Origin: Branchipolynoe longqiensis
Taxonomy: Eukaryota; Annelida; Polychaeta; Phyllodocida; Polynoidae
Assembly: GCA_030323885.1 (NCBI GenBank)
Contig: CM059198.1
Span: 12,500,462-12,564,461, forward strand
DNA length: 64,000 bases
Direction: 5' to 3'
In this document: in pieces, positions 32,931 through 44,626 of the stretch
Layout of the letters: every line of letters begins with the position of its first letter
How positions within the stretch are numbered: the first letter of the stretch is position 1
Position numbers and translations under genes: made by a program
The notes under the pieces: generated by a model
What the model was told of the DNA's origin: nothing
What the model saw: only the letters and a program-made list of their open reading frames with translations
Databases searched by the model: none

Positions 32931-33429
32931 GCTGCACCGCAAAGGGGCATGTGATATGTCACGGCCCACCAGCGGATCGCCCAATGGAAGGTAGCCATGC
33001 CAAAAGTGGCCAGATAACACACCACACAGCTACGTACAAGCCTATGATATGTAAATAGGAGTAGGCTAGTCTAGTAATAAGAGTAGAAAAATAAATACAT
33101 ATATACCAAGAAAATCCAAAAAAACTAACGTAGGCTACTAACCATACCAACCAATTATCTATCTGCTACTGAAATGCAGGCAATCAAATACCTTATCAGC
33201 AGCCACTGTGTGGTAAGATAACACCAACACTACAACTGGCCAGCATTGAAAACAAGCCTGGGTACCCGGGCTTATATGCTATGGACAGTATAAATACAGC
33301 CTCAATAAAAAATATATAAATAATTTTAAAATGTTTCGGGGTTGTTAACATACGGTTATCTCTAAATTTAGTAAAATCTTAGTAAAACTATACGCCCAAA
33401 GAGTTATTTAAAGTTATCAAAAAAATATT

Positions 33430-33820
33430 TATGTAAAGCGACCATACTACCACCTATGGTGGATGGAGAGGTCGGTGCAGTACAATACATCTAATCACTT
33501 GGGACAGTGGACGGTAGAATGGCAGTGTAAAAGTTAGCTATATTCACGAATGACTAAACAAAAATATATATATACGTCCTAAATATATTAAAAATTATCT
33601 ACACCGTATTTATTTAAAATAAACCGTCCTGCCAGCTATGGTGGATGGAGTGGTTGGTGCAGTAAAATACATAGAATATCAAAGCAGTGAACGGTAGGAT
33701 GCCATTATATATTTAACGAATGAAAATAAGAATAATACAAAGGAAAAAAAAACAACCGTCCTGCCAGCTAGGGTGGATGGAATGGCTAGTGTAGTACAAT
33801 ACACATATTAGAATGGTGCG
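33430..33820. repeat. Degenerate tandem repeat, three copies of ~150-180 bp
   Basis: Each copy carries 'ggtggatggagtggttggtg', 'cagtacaatacat' and 'gtgaacggtaggatg'-like blocks, at about 33440, 33635 and 33760. The spacers between them are AT-rich. No coding domain. Confidence 0.7.
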
Positions 33821-34829
33821 GCGAAATGTAATTTAGTAGACAATGTATCTATTAATCGAGTAAAAATAATATATCATATTATATAATACTACTACAAAAC
33901 AATAATATCCAAGCTAGTCCATTTAAAATTAATTATAACGTAATAGCCCTCACACACATGACAATGCGCCCGGCCGTTTTCACTATTATATTCATAGTAT
34001 CCATACTAAACTTAGTAACCAGTACCACTCAATAGTGGTGCATAACAAATTAATCAATACCAATCGGTATTGGTATATAGCAAGTAAAAAATGTGGATAA
34101 ATACGGGTTCCAATTCCCCGTCTCCCATATTCGGGACGTTAGCCATCAGCTTTAATTCCATAAATATGGATCCGCTTTTGGCTAGCGCCACGAAGGGGGT
34201 GATTTGGACAACTCTTCTGGAATTATTAGAAATTTCTAAAATTAGTGTTACAGCGAATAGTGCAACTATTCACCCATTTTCCAGGTTTAATAAATAATAA
34301 AGTGAGGCAGTCCCAAAAACATAACGGACGCCTTCACGTATAACAATTTCGGTACGCAAAAACCAAATTGGTCTAATTCAGGCGGCTGCAGCAGGAGGCC
34401 CCGTCGCCATGGAGAACTACGTCTCTCCGTGACGTCATAGAACGTTGTATCTAGTCCGGCCTGTGGTTTCCAGCCAAAATGCGGGCTCGCCATTGGTCGA
34501 TAGCCCACATAAACCCGCTTGCGCGCCACATCGTCTGGTGAAGCCGCACCTTGGGTCAGTCATCATCTGGTCTCTACTGGGTGTTGACCCCCTCTCGGCT
34601 TTTCGCTATCAATTTTGGAATACGTCGTTTCACCGGCCTACTTTCAAGCAGGTTGGTCTCGCTTGCGGTAGGTTAGAGCTACCTCACCAAAGGACTCGAC
34701 AACTTTTCCTGTTTTGGCTACTGGTTAGTTCATAAATTCATTGGCAGTGGTTGCGGACCGCAGCTGCGCCTGGTCGCTATTAGCGGTCAGGGCTGGAGAC
34801 GGCGACCTCCGCCACCGAAGATGCGGGCC
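33821..34829. other. Unassigned sequence upstream of the decayed reading frame
   Basis: About 1 kb. Small frames (34091-34297 +, 34445-34735 +) have no recognised domain. A GC-richer block from about 34740 to 34830 leads into the degenerate reading frame and may be its 5' region. Confidence 0.4.
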
Positions 34830-36600
34830 CGGGACCCGATGACAACCCGGAAGTTTGTAAGGTCTTCAAGAACAAGACCGGGACGATTCATATCTTCAAA
34901 GTAATTGACTGGAATATGGTCCCAAGAGCCAAAAGGCTCAAGTTACAGCTGTCCCTCATAGTGGACGAGGAGTCCGAGGCCGAGGCCGAGGATACTCCTA
35001 TACTTAACCCTGATTCTCAATCCTGGGCTGACAGTGTGGTAACTGCTCCATACGTCACTCCAATGGAGACGGATGAAGGTTTCATTACCGTAACCGGTCG
35101 TCGTACAAAGGACCTCATTATGGATGGTGAGCCTACCAGCTCGTCGCCAGGTGAGTCGACTAAAGCCCATAGTTCTGATCGACTTTCTAGTGTGCAGCCA
35201 TCGGCGTCACCCTCCTCTGCCAAGAAGGAGACGCGGACAGCCGCAGCCAGTGGTTCCCAGTCACCGACTGGGCCGCATCCTAGGCGATCTCCCCGCAAGC
35301 AGGCGGTCGCCGAAAGACTCTTCAAAGAGCCCACATCTGCACAGTAAGCAGGGGGCTCCGAGGAGTACGTGTCGGAAGAGGAGGAAACTTCCACGACAGA
35401 TCCTACTACCGATCCAGACTTTGGCAAGATGGCACTCCGTCTTCCACGTCTGGAAAAAGGTGAGCTCAAATGGGATAGCGGTATCCCAGCTGCTACCATA
35501 CCTCCACGGTATCCCCGTGAAGTAAATTGTGTTTTTAATAAACAGTCATGCGGGGCCCTACCTATCAAGAAGGCTGCTGAGCTAGGTTTGCTGCAGGAAT
35601 CTGCGTTAGGGGAGCGATACGTCGAGTCCAAATGCCCTGCCCGTAGGTTAGCTATGTACATGCTGCCCAACACGCCAAAAGGGTGTCATAAATTGCGTCT
35701 TCCCCCTATTAATCATGATAAGGTGGGGGACTCTGATGAAGAGGATTGGGTCAATGACGACCAGTCTGGCCTTTAGCCATATGTAGATCAGTTAGACAGT
35801 CTAGTTACTGCGAGACATCGTCTAACTCGTCATGAATATGAAGTGGAGGATATTGCTCATCTCCGATTTGTTAGGCATACTTTCCGGCCCAAGGATCGTT
35901 TGTTCTGTGTGTATTTCTTGCAGCAAGGCACAGCCCTGCCAGAAAATATCAAAACTCCGAAACATAACTACACATGTTGGGATGTTCTTGCTCGACACAT
36001 TTGTGAAGAGCATTTGTATGCTGTAGCCAAGTGGTCGTGCGACGATCACAAGTCTACACCATGTCCTTATTCTAATGCAAACCAGATTCCCTTCGAGACC
36101 AACAGAAGGGGTCTGATGCTGCGACATTTAATGTTGTACGGTGTTTGCTCGCAGTCTGGCCATAAACGCGACCAGACCATCATTTCTCAACTGGCTCGTG
36201 TGGTAAAGAATCCTTCTATGTCCAGCAGATGCCGGTTCACTTTTGAGCCAGAATTGAAATGCCTACGGCATCGTCAGGGTTACATGGAAACCTTGAGGCT
36301 GCCGCATCATGAACACACTCTTGCTGTGTGTATTTAAGGTGGCGAGACCGTCAAGGAGAGAGGCTACTTCTCTTCGATCCTCCGTCGTCTTCAAGGTGAG
36401 CTTGACGCTGCGGCAGGTGTATCCAGCCGCCCGTCTGCTACTCAGCACCGTGGTTACGGCCGTCCCAAATCAACCAAGGGACGCCCGACTAAACCCCCTC
36501 CCCGCGTTTTATGGCGGAGAAGATTGAACCGGGTATTTCATATGCCGCATCTTTGGTGGATGTTGTAGATCCACCTTTGGAGAGGTCCGCAGACCAGATC
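34830..36600 (+). pseudogene. Decayed long reading frame, family not recognised (part 1)
   Basis: One frame stays coherent from about 34830 to 36600 and is broken only by in-frame stops at 35345-35347, 35774-35776 and 36335-36337. The product starts with a 'VFKNKTGTIHIFKVIDW' segment and an acidic, Ser/Pro-rich region ('DEESEAEAEDTP'). A 'LRLPRLEKGELKWDSG' block and a Cys/His-containing region ('FCVYFLQQGTALPEN', 'VLARHICEEHLYAVAKW') follow, then a basic tail. The single phase across 1.7 kb implies a former protein of about 590 residues. I do not recognise it; a transposon ORF1 or gag-like protein is plausible. Confidence 0.55.
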
Positions 36601-37442
36601 GCTGAGGTACAGCACATCGAGGCTGTGGGCGATAAGGAGAGGGCTAGGATTGCCTGTCTTCCTCCCCTCAAGCCAGCTGTTGCAGCAAAAAAACCTGCAC
36701 CTAGCACAGCAGGCCCTCCTAAGCGCAAACCAGCGCACCCAATGGATCCCGCACTACGCACAGTAGGGACCATAACTAGCCAGGTCCGTCGAGACTTAAA
36801 ATGATGGGCTGCAGAGGCGTCCACTAGCGCGGAAAAACCGCGGGAACTTGCATCTACGGCTAGTACCTTCTCTCCCGAATTGTCCATCGAGTCAAAGAGG
36901 AGAATAGTAGAGCGGTATGACTGCTTACTGCCAACTGCTCAAGAGGTACTACGGTTAGACTCAAGCGCTGAGTCCACGCAGGCACTAGATCTATATGAAT
37001 TGATAGTCGGTGACATAGCTACACACTGGCTGAATCGCCTGGAGGCGGTTAAGGTGACACAGTCATACATTATCTGGGAAGCTCTCAACAAGCAGTTCCA
37101 GGAGGCCTTGGCTGTTCCCAGGCCAAAACTTTGGTAGCAGAAGACAGCTACCAGTTCATGCATGCCCAACACGAAATTCAGATCCATAAGTGGGAAGACA
37201 TGAACATGAAGTTTGTGTTTGCCTTTGGCATACAAGCCTTGGACTGGGACGGGAATCCAGATTCCCTGGATCTTTCCAAGATTAGTAGTGCTACGCTTCA
37301 AGCTAGCCTACCAGCAGAGCTGAGACCCCATAAGGTCACAGCAGCTGGAGATCAGCCATCGGCTGCAGAGCACGAGGTAACCCCTCCTGCCCATCCAGCG
37401 CCGGCACCACAAGATGGCTACCAGGGAGCTACGGGTCAGTAA
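36511..37442 (+). pseudogene. Decayed reading frame, family not recognised (part 2)
   Basis: The continuation in another phase starts at about 36511 (Ala/Pro/Lys-rich, ending at a stop at 36802-36804). It runs on in the same phase with 'SIESKRRIVERYDCLLPTA' and 'HWLNRLEAVKVTQSYIIW' to 37137, then shifts phase to 'EDSYQFMHAQHEIQIHKW' and a Pro/Ala-rich tail ending at 37442. At least two frameshifts and one stop are needed. No zinc knuckle, protease or RT motif is visible. It may be one protein with part 1 or a second, overlapping ORF. Confidence 0.5.
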
Positions 37443-37619
37443 TTCCGCCACCCTACATCGCGCTTACAATGTCCCGCAAGGGAAAAACAATGACTCCCAA
37501 AGGAAGTTTGGTGGTGGCCAGACCAGCTACACCACCAACTGTGCCTCTAACGTCCAATTATCTACCTGTTGAAGGTCCGGGGGTAAACCCAAACCCCAAC
37601 GGGGACTCGGGTTCCTCCT

Positions 37620-37865
37620 AAATAATAATAATATTTAATTATATTTAATAGGCTTGTCCTAATCTAATTAAATACCTACATAAGTATCCGTACTATGACA
37701 CTAACGTAGTACCTCATAAAAATATGTAACTATATTTTACTAGGCTTCTCCTAGTTTAAGTAAATACATGTATAAGTATGCGCACTGCGACCATAACGTA
37801 GTGCCTCGTAAAAATATATAACTATATTTACTAGGCTTGTCCTAGGCTAATTAAATATATGGTCG
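37620..37865. repeat. ~105-bp tandem repeat, two full copies and a start
   Basis: 'taggcttgtcctaatctaat' recurs as 'taggcttctcctagtttaag' and 'taggcttgtcctaggctaat' at about 37649, 37741 and 37832. The copies share 'acgtagtacctcataaaaat'. This lies just downstream of the decayed reading frame. Confidence 0.8.
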
Positions 37866-39680
37866 CCATATCAATTTAGTTCATTCTTAATTCTTCAAAA
37901 TTGGGTGTTAACATTAATATAAGTATGTAACGGGTAATGTAATCTAGTAGAAAATTATTTTGTGTTCTTCATAATTACTCTGAATAACTTGACTCTGTGC
38001 TCAAAAATATATATATTCTTATTCGGTATTATGTAAATTAACAAAGTTTCTTATTAATTCTTACACACAACATTTAGGCACACACAAAATAAATCTACAA
38101 TCACAGCACCATCGCCACAAGACGAAGACGTGGAAACGCGATGATGGGGCAAGACCCAGGACGAGATGTGGCCACTCGTGACAACACCAAGGCGAGACGT
38201 GGGAAAAACACCATCTGCACCCGCGAAACGCCAACGACAGCTGCACAAGTCCTGGGCAACACATTAGGGTATTGTTTTCGGTACGTGTATATTTGCGGAA
38301 GAAAATTTGTGGGGATTCATACATTGCGGGATTTGACACCTACCAACTTTTTAACACCTACACCACCACACTACACACACCTGTATATAACGTGTATGTA
38401 CCTTATTTATTATGTTGTATATAGTATATCCAAGTTTGTTAGAGCAGAGAATCCGTTATGGCAAGCGTTTATTTTGAACAATTTATAATGGGGAATTTAG
38501 CTTATTCATTTCGGGGTTATTTACATTTATATGGGGAAACTTAAATAGTAATAAATTTTCTCTGAGGGCACCATCTAGGGGGTAATTACCATTTGTAAAA
38601 TTAAAATATAATCACCAAACTATTCACCTTAAAATGTATTGGTTAAATTCAGTCCGCAGATGCGGGCTCGCATTAATTCGCAGCATGAGAGTAAAGTAAA
38701 CAAAAATGTAGTCATAAAATAAAAACATTGTACCTGACAATTTAGTTTTGATGGTCAGGGATTTCAGTTGCTAAAAGACTACACATCCGCAGCCAATTGT
38801 GAATTTTAATAAATATAACATTTAATTAAAGACTTAGAGTTAAACCAATTAAAATGTATCTCAAACTGCTGTTTAGGCCCACTAGATCATAAGTAAATTT
38901 AGGTACACAAATGCAAATGTAAAGGGTGCGACTGTACCCATTTAGACATATAAATTAAAAACATGACAACCAATTATGTTAAATATTGGTAACCAGGTCA
39001 CCCGACCCGTTATACAAAAATGTATATCATTAGTATTTTTAAGTAAGTGTATATATTTCTATATATCCCAGAATGGTTGTACTACCCACACCTCGAAGGT
39101 TTGCACCGGGTTAGTCCGGGTGAGTGGTGGTCTTGATACTGGTGGACACGGGTAGGCCCGTGCCTATGCGGGTACACATATAAACCTAAACATTTTTTAG
39201 GGTCAAACTTTGATGGTATATGTATCCGAATTGTTTATATTTCCTTCGTGCTCATCTCCTACTACTATGCCCAGCAGTAGTTAGCTAAACTAGTAATACA
39301 TTTTCTCTGAGGGCACCAGCATGTGAGTCAACAATTTCTATTAAAGCTTTAACAAATTTATATAACGGTAGTCACAAATTTTCATAAAGGTACTCACAAG
39401 TTTTACAAGGGTGTTAACGAATTTCTAAATGTAAACATAAATAACATTTCGGTAAAGCTGAACATACACCTTCAATGAAAAGACCGCGATGACTGGTTGA
39501 ACGGTTAAACTGCTACGGTTACACTGGTACCATAAGACTTAACTAATATATCTGTAAACATAAACATAATAATATCCTTAGGAATCGGTTTCAATAAACC
39601 TAGATATTAAAATATAAACCATTTTAAAACTGGACGTGTTAACCATGGTATGGTTAGCCACGTTGGTAGTCCGATAGAAT
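37866..39680. other. Unassigned AT-rich sequence with scattered short repeats
   Basis: The phrase 'ttttctctgagggcaccat' occurs at about 38558 and again near 39302. 'gcagatgcgggctcgcatt' at about 38655 resembles the gcgggct/gcatttgtgg motifs further right. No coding domain was found, and the 115-codon frame at 38141-38488 is not recognised. Confidence 0.45.
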
Positions 39681-39689
39681 TATCTACTC

Positions 39690-39975
39690 GTGTTGCTGTT
39701 TGATGGTAATCACGGGTAGGTATGCACTTAGCCCTATTTCATTATGGAGTTATACCTTTCAACCCGCAAATACGTTTTCCCGCATTTGTGGTCTGATGGG
39801 CCAACTTGTTAGTTTCATTAGTAAATTGCATGCGAAGTAGTATTTGTAACTTGTGTTACTGTTTGTAAGTAATCGCGAGTAAGTAAACACTTCAACCTAT
39901 TTGACCTAGGTAACTTAACTTTCCGCCGCAAATGCGTATCCCCGCATTTGTGGCCGGAAATGTGTTTGGAATTAG
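39690..39975. repeat. Tandem pair of ~165-bp diverged units
   Basis: Both units show gttgctgtttgatgg/gttactgtttgtaag, 'atcacgggtaggtatgcact' and 'cccgcatttgtgg'. They begin near 39690 and 39853. They may be part of the terminal or internal repeats of the adjacent DIRS-like element, but this is not shown. Confidence 0.6.
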
Positions 39976-40319
39976 TGAAGTGCACACAAAGGTCCTGTGT
40001 GTATGAGTGTCTCGCACTGGGACCGGCCATGGGATTGCTTAGGCAGGGTTCTGTAATGGGCACCAATTTCAAGTAAAACAACACATGTAGTAACCAATTG
40101 GAAATTTTGCAGTTTAGGCTTTTGTGGAGTTTAGGCTTTTGAATCCATTACGGGTATTTGTGGTATCCCTTTATTTCTGGGCGGGTGAGATGTGCGGGTG
40201 CCCGCGTATGCATGACACGCATATTAATGTTTTCCACTCTGTTGTACGACAACATCTACGGTTCCCGGGTTGCTCGGTGCAGAAGGCAAGCAGCTTAGCT
40301 GGTGAGTGAGTTATCGAGA

Positions 40320-40912
40320 TGATCGCCCTTATTTATTCCTTGTACTGGAGGGCGGGTGTCTCCTAGAGGGCGAGTACCTGGTTTGGCCAGTCTCGCTGGG
40401 GAATTAATTCTTGATACCCACATAGGCTTGTTCTTTTTTATTATACCTGGTAGAGAGAAGGTTAGAGGATTAGGCCTTAACCTTTGCCAGCAGTGTGCCC
40501 CTCCTTTTTATGAAGGAATAATAAGATAATCAAAAATGTGCGAGAAATTATAACTCAGTTTATTTGGCAGTGGTTGGACTTTTTGAAGGCACGCACCCCC
40601 CACCCCACCCCTTTTTGATATCACAGGGGTTTCGGGATTTCTTTATGTAATCAGTATAAAGTCTGTTGACTTCCACGGCCGGGCGCTTCCCGGACTGTGC
40701 ATTTACCCTACAATTTCGGGATCGCCCTTGTTTTATTCCCCATTATCTGAGGGCGGGTGTCCCCTAAAGAGCGAGTACCTGGTTAGGCCAGTCTCGCTGG
40801 GGACTTAATTCTTGATACCCGCTGAGGCAAGTTTTGTTTACTGGCAAAAAGGAGATGTTGAGGGTTAGGCCCTGACTTTCGCCAGCAGTGTGCCCCTCCA
40901 TTTTGGGTGGAA
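40320..40912. repeat. Duplicated ~180-bp block, 405 bp apart
   Basis: 'gagtacctggtttggccagt' then 'ctcgctggggaattaattct' recur at about 40370 and 40765, both followed by 'cagcagtgtgcccctcc' at about 40488 and 40885. Identity is high but broken by small changes. No open frame of note. Confidence 0.8.
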
Positions 40913-40973
40913 TTACAAGAAATTATTGCAACTATGATGCATACTGGCGTGATTTTTTTTTTTTTTAAAGAAA

Positions 40974-41065
40974 AGATATATATAAGTCTGTTAGGACGCC
41001 CCATGAAACCCGGGAGGGAAGATATATATAAGTCTGTTAGGACGCCCCATGAAACCCGGGAGGGA
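40974..41065. repeat. Exact 46-bp tandem duplication
   Basis: Two consecutive identical 46-bp units contain 'aagtctgttaggacgcccca' and 'tgaaacccgggaggga' (40974-41019 and 41020-41065). Identity suggests a recent event or an assembly artefact. Confidence 0.9.
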
Positions 41066-41427
41066 TATACCCACTTATGAAAAGCAATCCTAGGGCCGGT
41101 TCACTGTGTTTTGTTTAATGGAATCATTCTATTCCAGATGCGGTGGCCCGCTTATTCAAGCGGTGTGTCACCAGTTACTGGGCTCCCTCCCACAATCTAT
41201 TATTCCAAATAGTTCTCTTGTATTAACAGAGCAAGAACAACCTGCAGCCTCGTTCTTTGTCCCTGAGCCGGGGACAACAGATCCCTTATGATGAATCGCC
41301 CCGTGCTAACTCTGAGGTTGCGGGGTGTCGTTATATTTGTATAAGTTCACCTTTTTTAGTAACTCCCCTAGTTTTTTTGCCCATATTTTGGTTGACGAGC
41401 CTTTGCGGCCATCGCACCCTTAACTAT

Positions 41428-41575
41428 TATGCTCTGTACGCATATGTCTACGAAAAGAACGACGTAGACCAAAATTTAACAAAAATATTTTTAAAAGATA
41501 GACTAGAATGCTCTGTTCGCATATGTCTATGAAAAGAGCGACGTGGACCAAAATTTAACAACAACAACAAAATAG
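41428..41575. repeat. ~80-bp tandem duplication
   Basis: 'atgctctgtacgcatatgtc' and 'gtagaccaaaatttaacaa' recur 80 bp later as 'atgctctgttcgcatatgtc' and 'gtggaccaaaatttaacaa'. Copy two is truncated by a caacaa tract. Confidence 0.85.
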
Positions 41576-42027
41576 ACTAAAGTGTTATAAGTCAATAACA
41601 CTGTCCTTTGGCAAAACCAATTTACCTGTGAATAGCTGTCTGACTAAGTCATTCAGACAGGCATTCTTGTCCTTGAACCAGAAGCAAAATTCCGTAGGAG
41701 TATCGGCTTTGGTACTTGTGACACTACGCATTACTTGTAATTTAAACCTACTTGTTGGCATCTGCCATCGGTTCTGACACAATTGTGTGTCATTTGGCAT
41801 TAAGCATTGACATTTGTAATGCCTGTATTGGCTCACATCTCATATACATGTAATTTATTCTGTATAGGGTTTGTTATTATACGCATTTGTAATGCCTGTA
41901 TTGGCTCACATCGGGGCGATGTCTCGAGGCTAGGAAATCCTTGCATGTTATGACGGACACACGCATCTATTGGCTGCCAGCATTGTCAGGCCTGTATAAA
42001 GCCTGTTAACATCTTACGACGGTTAGT

Positions 42028-42098
42028 CCCACGGTACCCACACTAGGGCATTCCTATTTGCCATACTATGTGTTAGTTAACAGAGTGGGTACCGTGGG
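42028..42098. repeat. Perfect 14-bp inverted repeat with 43-nt loop
   Basis: 'cccacggtacccac' (42028-42041) and 'gtgggtaccgtggg' (42085-42098) are exact complements. It lies just downstream (on the minus strand) of the DIRS-like RT fragment, where such elements carry complementary terminal sequences. The link is an inference. Confidence 0.7.
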
Positions 42099-42159
42099 GA
42101 ACTTTTGTGTTAGTTTCCGGGGACTCGGACGCCCAGTTCCCGGCTGAGTTACATTTGTC

Positions 42160-42573
42160 CTTTATTGCGAGCTCACGGCTCTCATCTCCCTAGATCCCTG
42201 AGACATGTTGTACCTTTTCTATAATACCTTTATCATAGAAAATGTTGACCTGCCTAGTCAGAGCTATTTGTTCAATGGAGTCAATTTTATATGGAAAGGG
42301 AATCCTTTCTTGTAGTGGCAACTGAGTAAAAGGAATTTGAACCCCTTGCACAATATCTCAAATATCAGCATGTGTAGTAATTTGCCTCCAGTGATCGACA
42401 TTATTTTTAATGTTCCCTGCCTCAAAGTTGCTTACAAGAGTTTGAGTCGTTTTGGAGACCGTCAGGGCTGGGTGAGTCTGCGTGGTAGCCTCTATCGGTT
42501 CCCCTGCCTGGGGAACGGTCTGCTGGGGTTGTAACCCCGGCCGACTTGTCGGCTGGCAGTTCCTTCGTTCCAA
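42160..42573 (-). pseudogene. DIRS-like reverse transcriptase, N-terminal fragment
   Basis: The minus-strand frame overlaps the end of gag and reads 'VSNFEAGNIKNNVDHWRQIT', a stop at 42358-42360, then 'DIVQGVQIPFTQLPLQERI' and 'YDKGIIEKVQHVSG', followed by another stop. The W-x-x-I-T, Q-G-V/Y-x-I-x-F, P-Q-x-x-I and K-G-I-I-E-K-V pattern is characteristic of the start of DIRS/Ngaro-type RT. The remainder, including catalytic Asp residues, RNase H, methylase-like and tyrosine recombinase regions, is absent. The gag-RT overlap in another frame is typical of DIRS elements. Confidence 0.75.
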
Positions 42574-43862
42574 CCTGGCCGGGTTCCTCTTCCCCGGAAC
42601 GGTTGGCCGTAGTTCTGGCCAGATCTGCCCCCTCTGGTGGGGCGGCGTGAACGAAAATCCCCTCGGGATCGTTTGAAGCGTGGGTTATCCGTCTTCTTCT
42701 TACCGTCCATATTCTTCCCACTCTTCGCGGCCGTTTCCACCTCCTTAAATAGATACTGAAGTTGGCCCCCGAACATTTTGGTTTTATCCAATGGTTTACC
42801 CTTAATGGGTTCCGGGGCCAGAAAGAGGGTATACTCTTTCCCATCATTGTCAGTTACCTTTTTAGAGCGCGCCACCTCTTTCCCAGCATCTGTACACACC
42901 GAGTTGAAAACATTTTCAAATCGTCGGTATGAAAGGTAGTTGCCTGCTGCTGTCAACATGGCTATACCTTTGTCCATACTCTTCGCCAGCGAAGAGAACT
43001 TGTTCTCACGTTGCATACGGTTAGCAACCGGGGCTATGGCTGTGAGTGTGCCCAGAACTGCTTTGTGGACAATATGCATGACTCCTTCAAACCGCTTACG
43101 GCCTTCAGTCATGTTGACGTCCCTGTCCATCTCTTTGATGATAGATTTCGGAACGCCCTTAATGCCCGTAAGCTCGTCTCCGAGCTTCGCTATGACTTCT
43201 GCTGGCTTGAAAGTGCGGAAATGGCCATTTATGGTCTCTCTCATTAGCGTAGTGGTCTTAATACGCTTGGCCTTAGGCTTCTCCACCTTCTTGGCCACCT
43301 TACCTCCAATGTGCGCGAACACCCCCTCATACTGGGTGTCCGAATCAGACTCTGTCGATGTAGAGTCTGTAGAGGAGTCAGAAGAAGAGTCTTTCTTCTT
43401 CTTTTTCTTCTTAGATTTCGGCTTCCTTTTCTTTCTCTAGCCACCCTTCCTCCGTTCTTTTGTGAAATCATCACCTGAGGAACTCGCCTGTTTCTTCGGT
43501 TTCTTCCTCCGTTTTGGAGGAGGGGGAGCAGCCCTCATTTCCAACGCAGAATCTGTCTCTGAACAATCATCCCAATCCGACACGTCGTGGAACACCGGTA
43601 AGGGATGTTTCCTAGAGGAAGGGGGCGCTTGAATGGCGAGAATATGGCTCTCCATCGCTGCCCATCTGGCCTCCCAATCGGACCCCGCCGGCCCCGTGGC
43701 GAAAGGCACGGCCTGAACTTCTGGATCAGAAGGGATGAGAGCCCCGGGCTGAGGCGAAGGCATAGCCGACAACACCGGCGATGAGTCGTACTTGTCGTCC
43801 GAACGGACTGCTGAGCGGCCTTCTGCCGCTGACGGCAAGGCCTTACACCGCTTCGTGGCCAT
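42492..43862 (-). pseudogene. DIRS-like gag (ORF1), one in-frame stop
   Basis: Starts at 43862 with 'MATKRCKALPSAAEG' and runs in one phase to a stop at 42492-42494, interrupted by a single TAG at 43438-43440. It has an acidic and Pro-rich N-terminus and a Lys/Ser-rich linker. The conserved-looking core includes 'RETINGHFRTFKPAEVIAKL' and 'AAGNYLSYRRFENVF'. The C-terminus is Arg/Gly-rich ('RFKRSRGDFRSRRPTRGG'), as in nucleic-acid-binding gag tails without zinc knuckles. About 456 residues, a plausible length for DIRS ORF1. The assignment depends mainly on the overlapping RT fragment. Confidence 0.7.
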
Positions 43863-44626
43863 CGGAAACCTGAAACAATTAAATTGATCAGTAACCGGTA
43901 TGTTGACTAAACATCACAATCAGTTGTTTAAAACCAAATTGGACGTTCAGTGGTGTTAATGAACGTATCTAAAACGTCCTAACACATGCGTGAGAAGCTA
44001 AAATCTGGCGTAGGTAGGGGGTCAAAGACCGAAACCAAACGCGGGGTCGGGACCAGTGTGTCGGCCCGCCCACCTCTCTGTTTCATACACTTCGCCCTCC
44101 TGCGACTACTGCGCCAGCAAGTTGGAGAAAATGCTACAAAACTCGGAGGAACGCCCAAATCTTTATGTGGGGAATCCATAAAAGAAACCCAGGATCATCC
44201 CCAAAGAGACCCTCTATTAGGGCCCGAGAGAATCTCCACAGGAGATGAGACTAACGCCAACATCTCTACCCATGTATAAACAGGTGTCGATAGAACAAGG
44301 AGTATCGGATTCGATTCCTAAGACAAAGGAATCACTGCAAAGTTCTATCCGTGTTTTGTAAAAACACTAATCTAGTCCAAAGTGGACCTAAGAAAGTTCT
44401 GAACTTTCTAAGATAGATGCTATAACGCATCATACACAAGCTAAACCAAAGTTAATATCAATACTTACAGTGTATTACTTGTTGTAGACTAAATTTGCCG
44501 GAGCAACTCAACGAACGTCCTCCCGTCGTGAGTTGTTTATGCTAATTGCTGGACCCGGGTGTGCTTCCTTCTCCCTAGCCTGAGGCTAGCCAGAGGCTTA
44601 ATACCGAGGTAAAATATATGCATATA
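43863..44626. other. 5' flank of the DIRS-like element, unassigned
   Basis: Presumed upstream region of gag on the minus strand. It contains 'gtatcggattcgattcctaa' near 44304, superficially tRNA-like, but no cloverleaf could be drawn. Two small frames near 43979-44279 are not recognised. No terminal repeat was identified. Confidence 0.4.

Larger units (their letters stand above)
30796..33335 (+). mobile_element. LINE-A: CR1/Jockey-like non-LTR retrotransposon, internally deleted
   Basis: It contains, in order, a short 5' flank, an endonuclease, the RT N-terminal region, a C-terminal ORF end and a ~400-bp 3' UTR with an A-rich tail. The 3' UTR is shared with the truncated copy at 17423-17850, which fixes the 3' end near 33320. 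The 5' end may lie in or before the gap. It has at least two frameshifts and one large deletion, so it is not autonomous. Confidence 0.85.

Noticed and set aside
41585..41836. Minus-strand 83-codon frame as a tyrosine recombinase or RNase H part of the DIRS-like element.
   Set aside because: Position and strand fit, but I could not see any R-H-x-x-R or RNase H motif.
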